Shown piece after piece: positions 33,947-45,274 of a DNA stretch of 64,000 nucleotides (positions within the stretch are counted from its first letter, which is position 1; each line of letters begins with the position of its first letter). Below the pieces are notes generated by a model. That model was given only the letters and a program-made list of their open reading frames with translations. It searched no databases and was not told the origin of the DNA. Origin of the DNA: Symbiotaphrina buchneri (Eukaryota > Ascomycota > Symbiotaphrinales > Symbiotaphrinaceae). Position numbers and translations under genes: made by a program. The DNA lies in the NCBI GenBank assembly GCA_001599915.1, contig BCIG01000022.1, positions 1 through 64,000 of the forward strand. The letters run 5' to 3'.

Positions 33947-35417
33947 ATGCCAACCCCTCTCTCTTACTCCTCACACATCCTCATCCTCGGCGGCGGCACC
34001 TGGGGTTCGTCCACAGCACTACACCTCTGCCGACGCGGCTACACGCACGTCACCGTGCTAGACACCTACTCGCTCCCCTCACCTATCTCCGCCGGCAACG
34101 ACGTGAACAAGATCGTGGACTCCTACTCACCCAACCTCGACCCCTCCTCGCCGGACTACGCGCTCAACAAATGCCTGTACGCCGCCTCCAGAGCCTGGGC
34201 CGAGGACGCCGTCTTCAAGCCCTTCTGGCACGACAACGGCTACGTGCTGGCGGCGAGCAGTCCGGCGGGGCTGGAGAAGTTGCGGGAAGAGGTGCCACCG
34301 AGCGAAGAAGGGAAGTTTGTCCGCCTTGAGACGGGCGAGGCGTTCCGCGCCACGATGCCTGACGGCGTGCTTACGGGCCCGTTTGATGGCTGCAAGGGCT
34401 GGTGGAAGAAGAGCGGGGCCGGCTGGGCGCATGCTCGCAAGGCGCTCGTGGCTGCCGCGACGGAGGCGCAGCGGTTGGGCGCGCGATATGTTACGGGGGC
34501 GCAGGCGGGCAAAGTGGTGAGTCTTATTCTTGAGGATGGCGATGTCAAAGGCGCGAAGACGGCGGATGGGAAGGAGTATCGCGCGGACAGGACGATACTG
34601 TGCGTGGGCGCGAATGCGGACCTGCTGCTGGATTTCAAGAAGCAGTTGCGGCCGACGGCGTGGACGTTGGCGCATATCAAAATGAGCGAGCAGGAGACGG
34701 AGCTATACAAGAACTTGCCGGTGCTGTTCAACATCGAGAAAGGGTTCTTCATGGAGCCGGACGAGGATCTGCATGAGCTGAAGATCTGCGATGAGCATCC
34801 CGGGTGCGTTCCTTTCCTCGCTTCCTCTTATCCTAGGGTGCTCTTCTCAGCTAATGCCCGCCTTGTGGCAGTTACTGCAACTGGATCACTCTGCCCTCGG
34901 GAGAGAAACGCAGCGTGCCCTTCGCGCGGCATCAGATCCCTAAAGAAGCCGAAGAGCGCGTGCGCGGCTTCCTGCACGAGACAATGCCGCAACTGGCCGA
35001 GCGGCCCTTCGCATTCGCGCGTATCTGCTGGTGCGCCGACTCGCCCGATCGGAATTTCATTATCGACGTGCACCCGGAATATCCGAGCCTGGTGATAGGT
35101 GCCGGTGACTCCGGGCATGGTATGTCTAATCCACTTGCTTTCCGATTCTTGGAGGAATTCTCGCCGGCTGAACTAAGGCTTTGGTAGGGTTCATGCATAT
35201 ACCGACAATAGGGAGTTTCATTGCGGATGAACTAGAAGGGAAACTGGATGATGAACTGGCGTATGCGTTCCGGTGGCGGCCGGAGACGGCGGTGGATCGT
35301 GATTGGGATGATACGCAGGGGCGCTTTGGTGGACCTAATAAAGTCATGGATTTTCAGAAAGTTGAGGAGTGGACTGATCTGCCGGAGAGAGCAACTCATG
35401 ATGGGCAGGAGATTTGA
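33947..35417 (+). CDS. Fructosyl amino-acid oxidase (amadoriase)
   Basis: FAD enzyme that oxidatively deglycates fructosyl amino acids (Amadori products), giving amino acid, glucosone and H2O2. Exons 33947-34803, 34872-35119 and 35188-35417 give 444 residues, matching the 437-440 of fungal amadoriases. The Rossmann motif ILILGGGTWGSSTALHL is at residues 11-27, followed by the family segment SPISAGNDVNKI. The covalent-flavin cysteine lies in ARICWCADSPDR (Cys 338 or 340) and the C-terminal FAD motif in GAGDSGHGFMHIP. An upstream in-frame ATG at 33872 gives an unconvincing extension. Unlike many relatives, it does not end in a peroxisomal SKL-like tripeptide (ends DGQEI). Context with a transporter and dehydrogenase fits use of glycated amino acids as nutrient. 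Confidence 0.93.
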
Positions 35418-35778
35418 GTGTAGAGCACTCCTTGATATTATATCTATAGCTACTGTGATTGGAGAGCACCCATCGACCCCAGCTTGCCCTTAGTTATAGA
35501 GCGAGCAATTGCATCGGGATGCCACAGCATGTCTACACAGGTAGTGCCCTTGCTTGGACCGGGAAGATGCTATTGCGAACTTAGACTGACCCCATGGGGC
35601 GCCCGGCAGTTGTGTTTCCGTGTGGGGCTTGCGGGGCAACTTTCCTGGAGCCAACCTTCTCCAACTGCCGATCCCGCTCGCGGCGTCGCCGTCCAGTGAG
35701 TAGAAGACTTGCAGTTCATCCAAGTGGCCTTGTTGAAATAGTATCGTCTGAACAAGTTTGCAGTATATATCCGCGAGA
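35418..35778. other. Intergenic region before the SDR gene
   Basis: About 360 bases; no separate gene supported. It should contain the amadoriase 3' UTR and SDR promoter. Confidence 0.5.
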
Positions 35779-37020
35779 ATGGCGTCGCATCCCGAATTCA
35801 ACCAAGACACCACGTCCGACGAGGTCGCGCGCGCATTCGCAGACCAAATCCAAGGCAAGAATGGTGCGCTTCGCTCTCACCTCCCTATCCTCACCCTCCA
35901 ATCTCACCTCATCCCAACCACGAACTAACCCCAACAGTCCTCATAACGGGCATCTCGCCCCTCTCCCTGGGGGCAGGCATGGCCATCTCCATCGCCTCGC
36001 AGAACCCCGCGCACCTGCTCCTCGCCTCACGCACACCCACCAAAATCGCCGCCGTCATCGACGCACTACAAGAACTGCACCCGCAGGTTCCCGTGACCGC
36101 CATCCCGCTCGACCTCTCCAGCCAAGCCAGCGTGCGCGCCGCGGCCGAGGAAGTAAAGCGCACTGTGTCGAAGTTAGATGTGCTCATCAACAACGCCGGC
36201 GTCATGGTGCCGGACAAGCGCCTCTCGCCCGAGGGGATCGAGTGGCAGTTCGCGACGAACCATCTCGGGCCGTTCCTCTTGACCGCGCTGCTGGCGCCCT
36301 TGCTGCTGCGTGCCGCGGCTGCGGCGGAGGCGGGAGGGGCGCAGGGGGGTTCCACAAGAGTGGTGAATCTGACGAGTCAGGGGCATAGGTTAAGTCCAGT
36401 ACGGTTCCACGATTATAATTTCGACGGCGGGGAGTTGCCCGATGCGGAGAAGCCGTTTCCGGGCTTGCCGCCCGTGATGATGCCGAAGGAGGGAGAGAGC
36501 TATAGTGGCTTTTTGGCGTATGGGCAGAGTAAGAGCGCGAATGTCCTGATGGCGGTGGAGTTGAGTCGCAGGGGGAGGGAGAAGGGTGTTGTGGGCTTTG
36601 CGGTGCATCCTGGGTGTAAGTTACCCTGTTGTCGTCCTCTCTCTGTGGTTCTCGCTTGAAGGGAGCAGGGCATTTGTTGATCTGATGTTGTCTTCTAGCC
36701 ATCTGGACTGACCTCAGCCGCAATCTGGACGATGAGCTGCAAGCCGTCATCAGCAAGACGGGCACACACTGGAAGAATCAAGCACAAGGCGCTGCACCTG
36801 CGCTTGTAGCGGCTTTTGATCCGGCTTTAAGTGGTACAGTCGCCCTTTTCTCGCACGTGTCATGGGTGTGTATATGCTAATTAGGGGTGCAGATGCTAAA
36901 GGCGTCTATATCATGGATTGTCAGCTTGAAGAGGCAGCTCCGCATGCCACGGACCCCGAGATTGCGAAGAGGCTTTGGACGTTGAGCGAGGAGCTTGTGG
37001 GGAAGAAGTTCGATTTATGA
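35779..37020 (+). CDS. Short-chain dehydrogenase/reductase (retinol-dehydrogenase/WWOX-like)
   Basis: NAD(P)-dependent oxidoreductase of the classical SDR fold. Exons 35779-35863, 35938-36615, 36699-36833 and 36893-37020 give 341 residues. Cofactor glycine motif ITGISPLSLGAGMA is at about 31-44 (slightly unusual, with ISPLSLG spacing), NNAG at about 113-116, catalytic YxxxK in AYGQSKSAN (Tyr 223, Lys 227), and HPG after it. The C-terminus (YIMDCQLEEAAPHA) resembles fungal SDRs related to retinol dehydrogenases. It follows the amadoriase on the same strand by 361 bp and converges on the FAD oxidoreductase. Substrate unknown. Confidence 0.92.
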
Positions 37021-37161
37021 GTTGGAGATTAGAAGGCAGCATAGAAAAGTAGAATGATAGTGCTAGGAACGAAGGTTATTACATACAGCAACAGTATATC
37101 AGAACGCACATGAGAGGAAACACTGGGGATTGATACAGGGTTGCCCTTCCTGTACTATGCG

Positions 37162-39102
37162 TCACGTCGAGTTGCCCCTGCTTTTCTCTTCCCTCCAGGT
37201 CGTCCTTTCCTCCGTAGCAACGCCCGGGCCTCTATACACGCTTCCATATATGCCACTAGCCCAATCCTCACCTTCCCCTCCCTTCGGCGCCTTCCTGCGG
37301 TACCATTTCCCGTACGCGAGGAGATAATACAACCTAAAACTCAACAACGCAAACCTATCTCGTTCCAGATCCTCAGGGTACCGCGCGCCCAGATCAACGG
37401 CAGCCGCGATGCCGCTCATGATCGCCACCTCATGCGCATTAACCATTGTCCACGCAGCCGCGAACCGGGTATGGCGCCGGCCCTGAAGCAGCCACATCCA
37501 CGGCACGACAAAAAGATAGTGCGTGAATGAGTGACAAAGCTGATGCCACCAGTCCTTGCGGATAATCTTGCTCTCGTCGATCTCGTCGATGCTCCAGAGA
37601 TGCGAGTCGCGGGCCTTATTCAGAAATATCGTCTGGAATACGTGGTTCTCGAATGGGACTTCCGGTGGAAACTGCCCCTGGTAGTTGGTGCAGTCGAAGC
37701 ACATTTCGAGCTTTGACCTGTCGGCTGGGTACTCTTTGATGTAGTACATGGGACGGAAGTTCGACTTGCCCATTTCGACGCGCGCGGTTTGGTCTACGCC
37801 TGATAGGGTGGTGACGGCTTGTTGGGGGTTGTAGAAGTTCTCGTAATGGCGCTTCATGTAGTCACTATCCCAGTGGGTGACAGTGATGTCGTCGGAAAAC
37901 TTGGCGCTGCCGAGGACTTTACGTTCACGGAAGGAAGACGTCTTGGAAAGGATTTTCTTGGCCGTGTCCGCACTGTAAAGCTCATGAGCCCAAGTTGTAC
38001 AGCATGGACGATGCGGGGAGGTCCACTTACAGTGTGCACAATACTAGTTCATCGTACCATTCCTCCCATTCCTCCGCATTTGGGTCGCCACCAACGGGAT
38101 TGTGGTGGTCCGCGGCTGGTGTCCTCTTCTTCAACCTTACCACAACACCATGATTGTCTCTCCTGACCACTTCAGTCAACTCGGTCGACAAGCGTACGTC
38201 AACGCCTGATTTGATCAAGCTCTTCCTCCACGTCTCGTAGAAGTCACTGAACTTCGGGAAGACGACCATGGGAGGTAGGTTACTGGCCACACTTTGCTTG
38301 TCGGCCGGATACCACATGCCGTAGGTTGGGCTGGTGCACAGCCTCTCCAAGACAATGCTGGGAACTTCTGGAGTAGCGTTCCCCGTTCCAAGAAATAGAG
38401 CAACCATGGGTAGAACGACCGTGTTGGTGAACTCATCCGAAAAGAAGAACATCTTCATCAAGTACTTGATCGGCAAAACCGCGAAGAACAACTCAAACCA
38501 TCTGACCAATTTCAACACCATGACGAAACGTTTGATCTCCTTGGCGTGCCTCGCAAGAAGCTCAGTGGGGAAGACGTTCGACCAAAATGTCTCATCCTTG
38601 CCAAAGGACACCTGTGCATCAGGTAAGTAACGCTACAATAAAGTTTTACAAGCATAATGACGATTTGAAACCTTACCTGCAATTTCACAGGATCAGCATG
38701 ATAGCCTTGGCGAGCGAACATGGTCATCGTATGGTGGAAGATATAGCTGCCACCTTGGACACCTTGATTGAGCCAGCTTGCTCCATGCCTGTCTTTGTCG
38801 AGCGGGATTGAGAAAGCCTGCCCGCCGCAGTAATCAACTGCATCAATCAGGGTAACATCAAACTTTTCGGGATGCTGCGCAAGATGATGGGCACAAGCCA
38901 TGCCTGTGACCGAATTAGTCCTCTCGTCGTATTATACCCTTTCCAGACCAAAGAACTCACCAGCAGCACCAGCCCCTACAACCAGGACTTTCTTCCGCCC
39001 CTGACTCTCAACATCGCGGTGCTTTAGTATTTGATCCTGGCTACTGGCTTCCATTTCGGTATTTGACTTTCTCCTTCTGAGTGTTGCTGTAGAGGGAGAC
39101 AT
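37162..39102 (-). CDS. FAD-dependent oxidoreductase (NAD_binding_8, COG2907-like)
   Basis: Flavoprotein with an N-terminal Rossmann motif in KVLVVGAGAAGMACAHHLA. Minus-strand exons 39102-38961, 38903-38677, 38611-38031 and 37972-37162 remain in phase and give 586 residues. Landmarks are the amine-oxidase-type DAVDYCGGQAF, WLNQGVQGGS, the FFFSDEFTNTVVLPMVALFLG stretch, a substrate-domain segment YDELVLCTLADTAKK, and a long C-terminal region (SFTHYLFVVPWMWLLQG; WTMVNAHEVAIMSGIAAAVDLG). It resembles COG2907-type predicted FAD/NAD-binding proteins; no activity is established that I can name. The hydrophobic C-terminal part could associate with membrane. Convergent with the SDR gene, only 141 bp between stops. 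Confidence 0.85.
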
Positions 39103-39622
39103 GGTCGTGGTATTGGGATACAGAGTGTTATAGGGGAAGAGAGAGGGCAGAGATCATGACATTGTACATTTCCGGCTATCCTGATGTCATTGACTCGGAA
39201 AGAGACAAAGACACGATCGGGTCTATGGCTCAGGGGGTGCTAGTGCGAGATTAGCGAACGATGGGCCGCCAGCCGAGATCTGCAAGATCGATCGACGACT
39301 AACCCGTGTCTTCACCTCTGAATTGCACGAGATTGTGAATGTATATCAACTACCTTACCTTACCAGCTACCTAAAGGATCAATATAATGTACTATAGAGT
39401 CCAGTTCGTGATGTACTTGTCGTTTCGCATAATGTTCTAGTGACTGACTGGCCTGCGTGCTAACCAGGCCCAAACTACATCGCCGTTATCTCGGAGATTT
39501 ATTACCGTTGTCCATCACCAGGTAGTTTAAATCAGACTAAAATTACTACTTGGCCTGAGTTCTTCCCTTTAAGATCTGCCTTGTATGAGCTGCCCCACGT
39601 CAGGTCTTCCCGCGGATTGTCA
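39103..39622. other. Intergenic region (0.5 kb)
   Basis: Between the promoter of the FAD oxidoreductase and the 3' end of the DUF7580-like gene. Nothing recognisable. Confidence 0.5.
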
Positions 39623-41312
39623 TCAGCCAGCAATGACGCTCCAACTCTTCTGAAGCTCGCAAACTACTTTCATATAGAATTCTTCCTGCATATCTTCAGA
39701 GGAGAGGTCGTTGGCAGAGCTGTCGAACGAGCAAAGTAGACACTTGGAGACCGCCTTGCCGAACCGTGCACCCATAGAGGTTGTAGCAAGTTTCTGTTCC
39801 TCCAACCGTTTGACGACCAGATATTCCGCGAATCTCCCCTCCGCCGTCTCCTGTGCTGTGGCTTTTGCCAAGATCGGCTCACCCAAAGCGAGCTCAACGA
39901 GGATCACACCAAGAGCATAGAGCTGAGGGTTTTCCGCAAGGGAACTGGAAGTGTATGCCCCATGGTCGCTCCGCTGTTGGTTTGAAAGACTGCTCATTTC
40001 AGGGGTGGACAGAAACGGCGTAATGGGACTGTTGGGACATAACCTAGGGAAGAATCTTATATCACTGCTCGACCAGTACGCATGCTCAGCCAGCCACGGC
40101 GATGAATAAAGCCGGAGCACAGATAACGCAAGAATGTAAGCCAGATGATATCGAATCACTGGACGCAAAGCTAGTGCTCTCTCTTCCTGGTTTCCCTGGC
40201 CCATGAGAATATCCGCGAGAGAGGGCGCTGCTTGTCCTGCACCATTATGGTAAGATGACAGGTACACCTCGAAACGTAGGGGTCCACGGAGCATATGTCC
40301 AAGATGCTGATTTGTTGTGGTCTGCTGACCTGCACTCGCAGATTCCAAGCGTTTGCATATATCAGAAATTGCTGCAACCGGTAGAGGTACGTTTGAAGTA
40401 TTTCCAGCATTTGCAGTGACTTCCTGACGTTCATTTGGTCTTTGGCAACTTTTGAACTCGATCTCCCATTGCTGCCAGGTAGGTTCCTTACTAAAGACAA
40501 TGTGGAAGACGTCCTGTATCCCCGAATATGTTCCTAAATGCATCGAGGGCATTTGGGCCTCCTTGGTCGTTGAGTCAAGATCCAAAGCCAATTGGTGACA
40601 ATTGCATGACCAGACATCGCTCAAAGCTTGGTATAATTGTACATAGCTCTTTTGTATAGTTTTGAACTCCCTCCATGACACATCTGGGCGAGCTAGCTCG
40701 GGGACAGCAGCGTCCTTCCGACCTTCACCCCGAATACCAAGTCGTTCGCTCTGGGCTTTCAGGTCTGTGTAGTATCCCTTCAACTCGTCCAGCACCTTTT
40801 CGACTGCTGGCTTCTTAACCGGCCTCCACCGCACTCTTTGCACCCAAAATGAAGAGGAAGCTGGCTAAAGAGGTGCCCGTCAGTAATCTTCGGATACCTG
40901 ATGACATCAAGGCCACGTACTGTCTCTCATCTGACTGAAACAATGCCGGGCATTCTTTCTCAATTTCCTGGAGAGTTTCATCGTATAATAGTACGACCTC
41001 CTTGAATCCTTCCACTGCTTGCATTTGAGTTCCCAGCTTCTGGCAAAGGTCTTCAAACAGCACTTGGTCTTGCCACATCCCTTGGCTAGGATCCTTTAGC
41101 AATATCTCTAGCTCTTCGGGTTCCACCAGTCCACGAAGTAATAGAGCGACCTCTTCTTGGAAGAAACACCTCTGCATGGACAGGCGACGGCGAAGCTTGC
41201 GCTGTTCCTTTTTGAGCGTACGAGTCGTGCAACACACTTGCTCCACTTTGTTGAAACTGGTGAGCACTGGTATGATTGCTAACACAAGTCCGACAACCTC
41301 GATGCCTGACAT
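39623..41312 (-). CDS. DUF7580-like protein with HeLo-type hydrophobic N-terminus
   Basis: Family found in large numbers in filamentous ascomycetes and of unproven function. I use the ATG at 41312 (MSGIEVVGLVLAIIPVL), which begins with the short hydrophobic helix usual for these proteins. Exon 1 41312-40917 and exon 2 40864-39623 with a 52-bp intron (donor GTGGCC, acceptor TTTAG, branch TACTGAC) give about 545 residues; the donor is weak and other joins lose the frame. Residues about 30-140 are helical (RTLKKEQRKLRRRLSMQRCFFQ). The C-terminal half (LAYILALSVLRLYSSPWL; LYALGVILVELALGEPI) resembles a degenerate protein-kinase fold without catalytic residues. Head-to-head (200 bp) with a broken C2H2 gene. 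A role in self/non-self or stress sensing is only inference. Confidence 0.75.
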
Positions 41313-41512
41313 CTCTGCAATGTGGTAGCCTTCGGCGACTCTGCGCATCAGAGCTTACCATCAGGCTGTGCCCGGCAGGGGTACTTATATATTACCCCGC
41401 TTGAGGCTCAAGTCACCTGAGCGGCTGCTGCAGCCTCACATTAACATTGTCCACAGGCCGTCATCACCGAAGCTAGTGGAGTTATTCACTCCGCAGAGAC
41501 GGCGTGAGCACA

Positions 41513-43257
41513 ATGGATCCGAAGGTGGACTCCAACCGCAGAGATGCTCCAGGATTGCTCGCAGGCCTGTACTCAGCGATCTTGGAAGCCGCGAAAGCGA
41601 TTTCCCGGAGTCTACATAATGAAACAACCCGCTGTACAGCCGACTTTGACGACTGTGCCGGTCGCCTGCGGATCTTTGATGATAGCTGCTCCATCACAGT
41701 GGGCGAGCTGGATTCCTTGCTAGATGGGAATTCACGGATGCTGGAATGCTGCCTTATCCTCATTAACGGCATCGGTCACATGTCGTCCCAAAGTTCGTCC
41801 TTCCTAGCCGTTGCGACCATATGTAAAACTGCTAACCGTGCAGTCGTGGGATTGCTGTCTTCTCACTCCATCGAACAGCAGAAGGATGATGCTTTTTCAG
41901 AACTTAGAATATGGCTGGAAGAGCCGAGAATATTTGCCCAGCCAGTCAAGGCTATTTGGAGCAAATAGAGATTATTGAATCTGGCGACGAAATTCTTGCA
42001 GAGTATATGGATGAATTGACTGATATGATAGACTGTCTATTCGAACTTATTGCGCCTTTGCAAGACTGTCCTTATATTGACACTACGAGGGAGAAGGTTG
42101 TTGGAAGGCACGAAACTTAGCCAGGACATCAAAATCTATCCAGCAGCGAGACCATACTACCGCCATATCATGGACAAATTCCCACGCGCTGCTGAGTATC
42201 TGGCGATCAGGATGGCCGAAGCCAATCTAGGCAGATTCCTGTCACTCCACTCTAAACGAAAAATGCGGCCCTGGGGATCAACGACAGTGAAGGCAAGGGT
42301 GATGGGAGACGTTTGCTAGAGACGCAGACCGTTGTCAGTGGCACTACGAAGACGAGTTTTATGGAGAAATCAATCTTCTCAAGCGTAAGCCGTTTTCGCG
42401 CTCCATGAGTCGGTGCTGAGTGTTTGTCAGGCCACCGGACAGTGACTTTACACAGTCAGATATAGGCCAAGGCTCTAACATCAACCGGCCTATCCGAGAC
42501 GATGTGTCCTTCACGACTTATAGCACACGTAGTAGCGGGTTTGAAGGTGACCAACCGGTAGTTGAGGGAAGATCGTTTCCAGAGCCTCCGATGGAACTGG
42601 GGTCGGGCGAGTCATTCACATGCACCGTTTGTAGCCGGAAGATCTCTGAGATAATGAACATGCATCAGTGGAGGTTGATCGCTTGTCTCTATGTCCGTTG
42701 ATACAGCAGCTAACTATAAAAGGAAACACGTATGGGCAGATTTGGAACCCTATATCTGCACCACCGAGACCTGTGTGGACGCATCAAGGCTGTTCCGTAC
42801 CCGGCGGGAGCTTATTGAACATGAGATTCAATTCCACCGGGTTGTCTACCAATGACGCTGTATGGCTGGCTGCACCGAAAGCTTCTCAAGCCCGGACGAA
42901 CTAAAGCCGCATCTGCTCGAACACCACACTGATCGAACGGTTTCTCCTGAAGAGCTGGAAGGATATATTGCCAAAGGAAAGAGGAAGACCTACTCTCTGG
43001 AGGACTTGACTGCATGTCCGTTATGTAGGGCAGAAGTCCAACCACAGAAGCGTGAGTTGAGTCGGCACCTCGGCCGCCACATGGAAGCTATTGCGCTGTT
43101 TGTGATTCCACCGGCATTATGGAATGACTCAGAAGAGATTGATATCGCGCTGAGTGATGACAGCGGGGAAGGTTCAACAATTCAAAACTCAGACACCCAT
43201 GATTCAGAGGGTTCATTCGACGAAGGCATGTCTACGAGGCGTGCATTATTTTTCTGA
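41513..43257 (+). pseudogene. Broken C2H2 (AcuF-like) zinc-finger gene
   Basis: Protein-like sequence continues from an ATG at 41513, but in changing frames. Frame 1 runs to 41968. A second frame carries on (about 41930-42120, IESGDEILAEYMDELTDMI), a third from about 42090 (YRHIMDKFPRAAEYLAIRMAEANLG), and a fourth from about 42260 (TVVSGTTKTSFMEKSIFSS). After a probable intron near 42385-42430 comes a C2H2 block (FTCTVCSRK; PYICTTETC; CMAGCTESFSSPDELKPH; CPLCRAEV; SRHLGRHMEAIALFVIP) interrupted by an in-frame TGA at about 42855. No splice sites explain the shifts, so at least three frameshifts and one stop are present. The pattern matches fungal proteins annotated as AcuF-like C2H2. Clustered errors in poor sequence near the assembly gap are the alternative. 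Confidence 0.7.
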
Positions 43258-43392
43258 CACTGATTTCAACAGACTTTGAAGACTTGCCCGTGTGTCTTCG
43301 TCAGACTGAGCAAAGTGAGCGATACAGAGTTTTACATCTTCATAGCGAACAGCCGTCGTTTTCTATTGCTAATCTAACTCTGCACATTACAG

Positions 43393-44506
43393 AGATTCAC
43401 GAAAAATTCTAAGAGCTCGAACGCCGTCAACGTGATCGCATCTTGCAAGGGCAGACGACGACCGATGGCCGCAAGAGAAATCGGCGGAGATAAGGTCACG
43501 GGACCGCGACTTCAACGAGAAACCGTGGTCAACACGTCGGATTCGCCTCCAGGTGGCTGAAGATGAAAGTCATTACATTAATGCCACGCCAATTGAGTTC
43601 AGAGACGGTATGCAAAAGTATATTGCCACACAAGATCCCAAGGAGCCTGACCTTTTCTGGCAAATGGTTATGCAGGAGACTTCAGAAATAGCGGTGATTG
43701 TTATGCTTACTCCTCCACTACAAGAAGTGCGCCGTCAAAAGTGTTTCCCATACTTTCCGTTCAATGTAGACGATGGTCCAGTAGCTTTCAGAGCAGTTGA
43801 TGGGTCGCAAGGAACGGTGGAGCTCTTGACCCTTTCAGAGGACTTTGGAACGTCCATTCGGGAGCTGAAAGTCCAAGCTCAGCAGACGACCAAAGTCGTC
43901 CATCATTTCCTTTTCCATGAATGGCCAGATTTTAGCGTTCCGGACCCGCTACAGGAAACAGATCTTCTGCAACTGATAGATTTCACGAAACAGATCAACG
44001 CAGATCCGAAAAAGGCCATCATCGTCCACTGCAGTGCAGGTGTGGGAAGGACCGGTACTTTCATTGCGTCATCCTATCTGTTAGAACAGCTCGAGGAAGG
44101 TGCATTCGAAGAATTGCCAGAAACCGTCGATCCGATATTCCTAGCAGTGGACCATCTCAGGGAGCAAAGAATGTCCATGGTCCAATCACGAGAGCAGTAT
44201 AAATTTCTTTATAGGGTCGTGAAAGGAAGATTGCTGCGGATAAAGGGGTCCCTTTCAGGAATGAGGGCCCCAAATAGGATGCAGACCCAGACGACCGAGG
44301 AAGAGTTCTCAAAGAAACTGGACGGCATCCCCTGGGGGGCAAAAGGTACGCCAGCGGAGGATAAGAATCCTTTTGCAGAGCCCCGAGGTGTCTATCCGCG
44401 AGCACGCGACGACATGGTCGTTGGGAATCGGAAAAAGGACTGGGGTCCGCGAGCACTCGACGACATGGTCGTTGGGAATTGGAAGAAGGACTGGGGGGTG
44501 GCTTAA
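43393..44506 (+). pseudogene. Protein tyrosine phosphatase with intact catalytic core and disrupted 5' part
   Basis: Classical cysteine-based PTP. An open frame from about 43480 to 44506 contains ESHYINATPI, KYIATQDPKEPDLFW, the WPDF loop (HEWPDFSVPDP) and the P-loop HCSAGVGRTGT near 44030-44060. Upstream, ELERRQRDRILQGQ is the normal PTP N-terminal helix, but it lies in a different frame and is preceded by an in-frame TAA at 43410-43412. So the 5' end carries one stop and one frameshift, unless an unseen splice form bypasses them. The C-terminus carries a 51-bp tandem duplication (44396-44498). A shortened protein starting at an internal Met would lack the N-terminal helix. It lies just after the broken C2H2 gene; whether they were ever one gene is open. 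Confidence 0.68.
44396..44498 (+). repeat. 51-bp in-frame duplication in the PTP tail
   Basis: Two consecutive 51-bp units (period from 44396 to 44447) encode two 17-residue copies sharing DDMVVGN and KKDWG. The copies differ at a handful of bases, so the duplication is not brand new. It lies outside the catalytic domain. Confidence 0.85.
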
Positions 44507-44689
44507 CAAGGACTTCAGGGGAGGGCATGACACTGCAGTAGGCATCTTCAGGTAGCCTTGATAATTTCCTCAACTGTAACGGCTCTTTGGAGATTGAATG
44601 CGCGAGAGGTCGATCACCGGTCCCCAAGTACATCAGATCGTCAGATATAAACAGAGATGAGATTAGCCTTTTTCCCGCCTTGTTCTCCT

Positions 44690-45165
44690 GTCCGATCTGT
44701 TCCTGATCTGTGTTTCTGATCTCCGTTCCTGATCTCTGTTGCTGATCTCTGTTCCTGATCTCTGTTCCTGATCTCTGTTCCTGATCTCTGTTCCTGATCT
44801 CTGTTCCTGATCTCTGTTCCTGATCTCTGTTCCTGANNNNNNNNNNNNNNNNNNNNNNNNNNNNNNNNNNNNNNNNNNNNNNNNNNNNNNNNNNNNNNNN
44901 NNNNNNNNNNNNNNNNNNNNNNNNNNNNNNNNNNNNNNNNNNNNNNNNNNNNNNNNNNNNNNNNNNNNNNNNNNNNNNNNNNNNNNNNNNNNNNNNNNNN
45001 NNNNNNNNNNNNNNNNNNNNNNNNNNNNNNNNNNNNNNNNNNNNNNNNNNNNNNNNNNNNNNNNNNNNNNNTCCTGATCTCTGTTCCTGATCTCTGTTCC
45101 TGATCTCTGTTCCTGATCTCTGTTCCTGATCTCTGTTCCTGATCTCTGTTCCTGATCTCTGTTCC
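44690..45165. repeat. 13-bp minisatellite interrupted by an assembly gap
   Basis: Units of tgatctctgttcc repeat head to tail on both sides of a run of N at 44837-45071 (235 bases). Early units are slightly diverged; those next to the gap are identical. The gap is almost certainly unresolved array, so its true length is unknown. Every unit carries a GATC. Confidence 0.93.
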
Positions 45166-45274
45166 TCACATCGGTCCTAAGATCTGTTTCAAAGATCTGT
45201 TCCTCACATCGGTCCTAAGATCTGTTTCAAAGATCTGTTCCTCACATCGGTCCTAAGATCTGTTTCAAAGATCT
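45161..45274. repeat. Three exact 38-bp tandem repeats
   Basis: Copies at 45161-45198, 45199-45236 and 45237-45274 are identical. Each begins with the same gttcct start as the neighbouring 13-bp unit and contains two AGATCT palindromes, suggesting that it grew from the same array. Confidence 0.95.

Noticed and set aside
44663-45169. Minus-strand open frame with a repeated 13-residue unit
   Set aside because: It is the translation of a 13-bp tandem array and runs through undetermined bases; a period not divisible by three stays open automatically.
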